Source: Allobacillus halotolerans
GTDB lineage: Bacteria; Bacillota; Bacilli; Bacillales; Alkalibacillaceae
Direction: 5' to 3' (one strand)
DNA length: 64,000 bases
Assembly: GCF_028743495.1 (NCBI RefSeq)
Contig: NZ_CP117968.1
Shown: piece after piece, positions 61,416-64,000 of the stretch
Position numbering within the stretch: position 1 is the stretch's first letter
Layout: every line of letters starts with the position of its first letter
Notes under the pieces: model-generated
Databases searched by the model: none
What the model was told of the DNA's origin: nothing
Seen by the model: only the letters and a program-made list of their open reading frames with translations
Made by a program: the position numbers and the translations under genes

Positions 61416-62903
61416 TTACTTTGTGTTTTCTCCCTTAGGCATTCGTGCGGCTGATTGTGGATGAACAATGCTCGGACGGAAACGTTGGTGAGGAACCGTC
61501 ATTCGGATAAACACGTGCCATAGTGCTCTCCCATTAAAAGGAATCAATGGCCAAAAATAAGGCGTATTCAGCGAGATTGTTCGCACTAAGTGGAGCAAAT
61601 ACAGTGTTACACCAATTATAAATCCGGCAGCTCCCCATATCGATACAGCAATGACCAACATAATCCTCACCAGTTTATTAGCAACACCTAATTCATGGCT
61701 TGGTGTCGAGTAGGTACCAATCGCACTAATTGCTACGTATAAGATAATTTCTGGACTGAACAAACCGACTGTGATTGCGATCTCGCCAATCAACACCGCC
61801 GCAATAAGTCCCATAGCGGTCGATAGGGCGGTCGGTGTGTGAATGGCCGCAATCCTCATGAATTCCAATCCAATATCTGCCAGTAACACTTGCACAATAA
61901 TTGGCAGATTACCTTCTTCTTTTAAGCCAATAAACGATAACTCCGGTGGTAAGTATTCAGGTTGTGTTGCGAATAGTACCCATAATGGCAGCAAAAAGAT
62001 TGATAAAATAACACCAAAGAATCTCACCCAACGAATGAACGTACCGACTGATGGAACTTGCCGACTTTCTTCTGCATGTTGAACATGATGAAAGAACGTT
62101 GTCGGTGTAATCATGACACTGGGCGATGTATCCACATAGATGAGGACATGGCCTTCAAATAAATGAGCTGATGCGACATCCGGCCTTTCTGTGTATCGAA
62201 CTAAAGGAAACGGATTAATACTTTGAGAAACGAGGAATTCTTCCAATGCTTTATCAGACATCGCCATGCCGTCCACATTAATTTTACTAATTTCTTTCTT
62301 AATGACATCGACCAATCCGGGGTCTGCAACATCTTTTAAATAAGCAATGGATACATCGGTTTGTGAGCGCTCACCGACACGCATAATCTCCATGCGTAAA
62401 CGATCATCTCGTATCCTTCTCCTGGTTAGCCCTGAGTTTTCTATAATATTTTCTGTGAATCCGTCACGTGCACCTCGCACGACCTTCTCTGTATCCGGCT
62501 CTTTTGGTCCACGACCTGGATAATTCCTTACATCAACGACAAGAGCAAATGATTCCCCGTCAATGGTGACAACCACCAAACCCGATAATAATTGGTTAAT
62601 GGCATCATCATAAGTTTTAAACTCTTCTACTTGATGATTCATCAGTCGGTTTTTTATGATTTCGGCCAATTTCCGTTTCTCCGACTCAAAATCATTGATT
62701 TCAACCAGTTTCTTTATGATTTCAATCGTATATTCAGAATCAGTCAAACCGTTCACAAAATAAATATCGACATCATGTTCTAAAACAAGGAGTGAGCGTC
62801 TACCAACATCGAACGAGGTTCCGATTCCTAATTGATCACCGAAGACTTTACGGCTTTTTTTGATAGACGCATCAATTGTTTTACCTTTTACATCTTGAGC
62901 CAT
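61416..62903 (-). CDS. spoVAF: Spore membrane protein SpoVAF
   Basis: 495 aa, GerA-family A-subunit-like. Large soluble N-terminal part with VVDVRNYPGRGPKEPDTEKVVRGARDGFTE (split across ~120-150), then five or so membrane helices (~295-450). In B. subtilis SpoVAF contributes to germination, with FigP. Immediately downstream of spoVAE by 13 nt; spoVAEa, which normally precedes it, is absent. Confidence 0.94.
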   Translation of the reverse strand: MAQDVKGKTIDASIKKSRKVFGDQLGIGTSFDVGRRSLLVLEHDVDIYFVNGLTDSEYTIEIIKKLVEINDFESEKRKLAEIIKNRLMNHQVEEFKTYDDAINQLLSGLVVVTIDGESFALVVDVRNYPGRGPKEPDTEKVVRGARDGFTENIIENSGLTRRRIRDDRLRMEIMRVGERSQTDVSIAYLKDVADPGLVDVIKKEISKINVDGMAMSDKALEEFLVSQSINPFPLVRYTERPDVASAHLFEGHVLIYVDTSPSVMITPTTFFHHVQHAEESRQVPSVGTFIRWVRFFGVILSIFLLPLWVLFATQPEYLPPELSFIGLKEEGNLPIIVQVLLADIGLEFMRIAAIHTPTALSTAMGLIAAVLIGEIAITVGLFSPEIILYVAISAIGTYSTPSHELGVANKLVRIMLVIAVSIWGAAGFIIGVTLYLLHLVRTISLNTPYFWPLIPFNGRALWHVFIRMTVPHQRFRPSIVHPQSAARMPKGENTK

Positions 62904-62916
62904 TTGATTACCCCTT

Positions 62917-63273
62917 TTAGCCTTTTGGTTTGAAAATTAAGGCAATGATAAATCCAAATAAAATAGCGGAAGAAATACCTGCTGAAGTCAATTGAAAAAT
63001 ACCAAGAGCTATTCCCATAAACCCATGTTCTTCTGATTGTGCCATGGCGCCGTGAAGAAGATTATGTCCAAAACTTGTGATCGGCACGGTCGCTCCTGCG
63101 CCAGCGAACTCAATCAATTTGTCGTATAAATCAAAACCGTCTAAAACGGCGCCAGCGACTACAAAGGAAGACATTACATGTGCAGGAGTAAGCTTTGCGA
63201 CATCAAATAACAGTTGACCTACTACACAGATCGCTCCACCAACTAAAAATGCCCATAAAAACTGTAAAAACAT
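62917..63273 (-). CDS. spoVAE: Stage V sporulation protein AE (SpoVAEb type)
   Basis: 118 aa membrane protein, part of the dipicolinate channel with SpoVAC and SpoVAD. Hydrophobic segments at ~3-22, ~33-48 and ~95-115, with GAVLDGFDLYDKL and TVPITSFGHNLLHGAM. Start at ATG 63273, whose A is also the last base of the spoVAD stop (TGATG). Confidence 0.95.
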   Translation of the reverse strand: MFLQFLWAFLVGGAICVVGQLLFDVAKLTPAHVMSSFVVAGAVLDGFDLYDKLIEFAGAGATVPITSFGHNLLHGAMAQSEEHGFMGIALGIFQLTSAGISSAILFGFIIALIFKPKG

Positions 63274-64000
63274 CAGTCTTTCACCCGCTTTATAACCACG
63301 CCATGTGCAATACAAGGAATGGATTCTTTTTGTTGGACAATCGTTGGACTGAGTAATGCACCAGTTGCAACGACAAGCACTTTATCAAGCTTATGATCCA
63401 TCATTTGTTGCATGATATATCCATAAGTGACAACAGCTGAGCTTGCACATCCACTTCCTCCTGCGTTCACTTTTTGGCTATCATGATAAATCATTAGTCC
63501 ACAATCTTGATGCACATCCTCGATATCATAGCCTGATTGCTCTGTTAATTTTTTTAATATTGGTGTACCTACACTGGCTAAGTCGCCGGTCAAGATGATA
63601 TCGTAATCATCTGGTTGGCGACCAAAATCTTTGAAGTGTTGTACGATCGTATTGGCTGCGGCTGGTGCCATCGCAGAACCCATATCCAACGGATCAGTCA
63701 CACCATAGTCAATCACTTTTCCAATTGTCGCTCCTTCCACTTGGATTGCCGCCTTTTCCTTTTGGACTAAGACCGACCCAGCTCCAGTCACTGTACAATG
63801 TGCAGTATTCGGTTTTTGTATTCCGTACTCTGTTGGATAGCGAAATTGTCTTTCAGCTGTTGAATAATGACTGCTTGTACCGGCAACAACTTTGGAACAA
63901 TGACCTGCGTCAACGAACGAGGAACTTATTGCCACAGTTTCCATCGATGTTGAGCAAGCACCGAATACGCCGAAAAAAGGGATGTCCATGTCCCTTGCGA
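63273..64000 (-). CDS. spoVAD: Stage V sporulation protein AD (partial, 5' end outside window)
   Basis: C-terminal ~240 residues; the gene continues past the right edge (full length ~340 aa). Thiolase-like fold: GACSTSMETVAISS, a nucleophile-like Cys region, GDLASVGTPILK and the C-terminal GGSGCASSAVVTYGYI. Binds dipicolinic acid in B. subtilis. The codon frame is open through base 64000. Confidence 0.95.
   Translation of the reverse strand, partial: ARDMDIPFFGVFGACSTSMETVAISSSFVDAGHCSKVVAGTSSHYSTAERQFRYPTEYGIQKPNTAHCTVTGAGSVLVQKEKAAIQVEGATIGKVIDYGVTDPLDMGSAMAPAAANTIVQHFKDFGRQPDDYDIILTGDLASVGTPILKKLTEQSGYDIEDVHQDCGLMIYHDSQKVNAGGSGCASSAVVTYGYIMQQMMDHKLDKVLVVATGALLSPTIVQQKESIPCIAHGVVIKRVKD

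Noticed and set aside
1..64000. Prophage, IS element, toxin-antitoxin or defence island
   Set aside because: No transposase, integrase, phage structural, restriction or toxin-like protein was recognised; gene content is core chromosome throughout.

Overview
This 64 kb window is chromosomal core sequence from an endospore-forming member of the Bacillaceae. The sporulation and germination genes (spoIVA, spoVIF-type, sleB-ypeB, spmAB, dacB, spoVAD-AE-AF), the menaquinol-cytochrome c reductase qcrABC, the resABCDE-sigX-rsiX cluster, the bacillithiol genes bshA and bdr, and the gene order all closely parallel Bacillus subtilis. Acidic, Ser/Glu-rich tails (QcrC, RsiX) suggest, without proving, a halotolerant lineage of the Virgibacillus/Halobacillus type. 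There are no tRNA or rRNA genes, no complete IS, no prophage and no CRISPR-Cas. Almost everything is on the minus strand; the exceptions are the yitT-type gene, fer, ppa and ypuF.

Layout, low to high coordinate. 1-6.1 kb: minus-strand operon ypjD-dapB-mgsA-bshA-cca-birA-panB-panC (panC cut by the window edge). 6.2-9.3 kb: divergent yitT-family gene, a small lipoprotein, a membrane zinc protease, a 62-aa membrane protein and ypjA. 9.4-11.5 kb: qcrABC. 11.6-18.2 kb: ypiF-ypiB-ypiA-aroA-aroB-aroC-cheR, a contracted form of the B. subtilis aromatic supraoperon. 18.4-23.7 kb: ndk, hepT-menG-hepS (menaquinone), hbs, spoIVA. 23.8-33.6 kb: yphF-yphE, spoVIF-like, gpsA, der, a 220-bp inverted-repeat element, ypfD-plsC-cmk-motI, ypeB-sleB. 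33.9-43.3 kb: ansA-bdr, gudB, ddl-mecB, a CBS/ACT protein, a short YpbE-like protein, ypbD-recQ-ypbB. 43.4-46.7 kb: fer, ppa, a DUF4256 gene, then sigX-rsiX. 46.8-52.8 kb: resABCDE. 52.8-58.8 kb: rluB, a 21-bp-period tandem array, dacB-spmA-spmB, ypuI, scpAB, ypuF. 58.9-64 kb: ribT, ppiB, lysA and the 3' part of the spoVA operon.

The genes connect in recognisable pathways: pantothenate (panBC), lysine/diaminopimelate (dapB, lysA), chorismate (aroA, aroB, aroC), menaquinone and its respiratory use (hepST, menG, qcrABC, ResABC cytochrome c maturation under ResDE), cell wall and spore cortex (ddl, dacB, sleB-ypeB), chromosome handling (hbs, scpAB, recQ) and spore envelope assembly (spoIVA, spoVA).

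The most interesting signals are: (1) a seven-unit array with an exact 21-bp period (53829-53975); (2) a 220-bp MITE-like or structured element with about 30-bp imperfect terminal inverted repeats and nested hairpins (27910-28129); (3) coordinated loss, relative to B. subtilis, of the trp/his/tyr block from the aro supraoperon and of the folE-mtrB segment upstream of hepS; (4) other local losses: bshB1, spoVAEa, the rib operon and the LysM part of YpbE; (5) readable promoters, including a probable sigma-X autoregulatory promoter. I did not find a clearly new multi-gene system; this is mostly conserved core genome with informative rearrangements. Comparisons with B. subtilis are from memory, not from searches.
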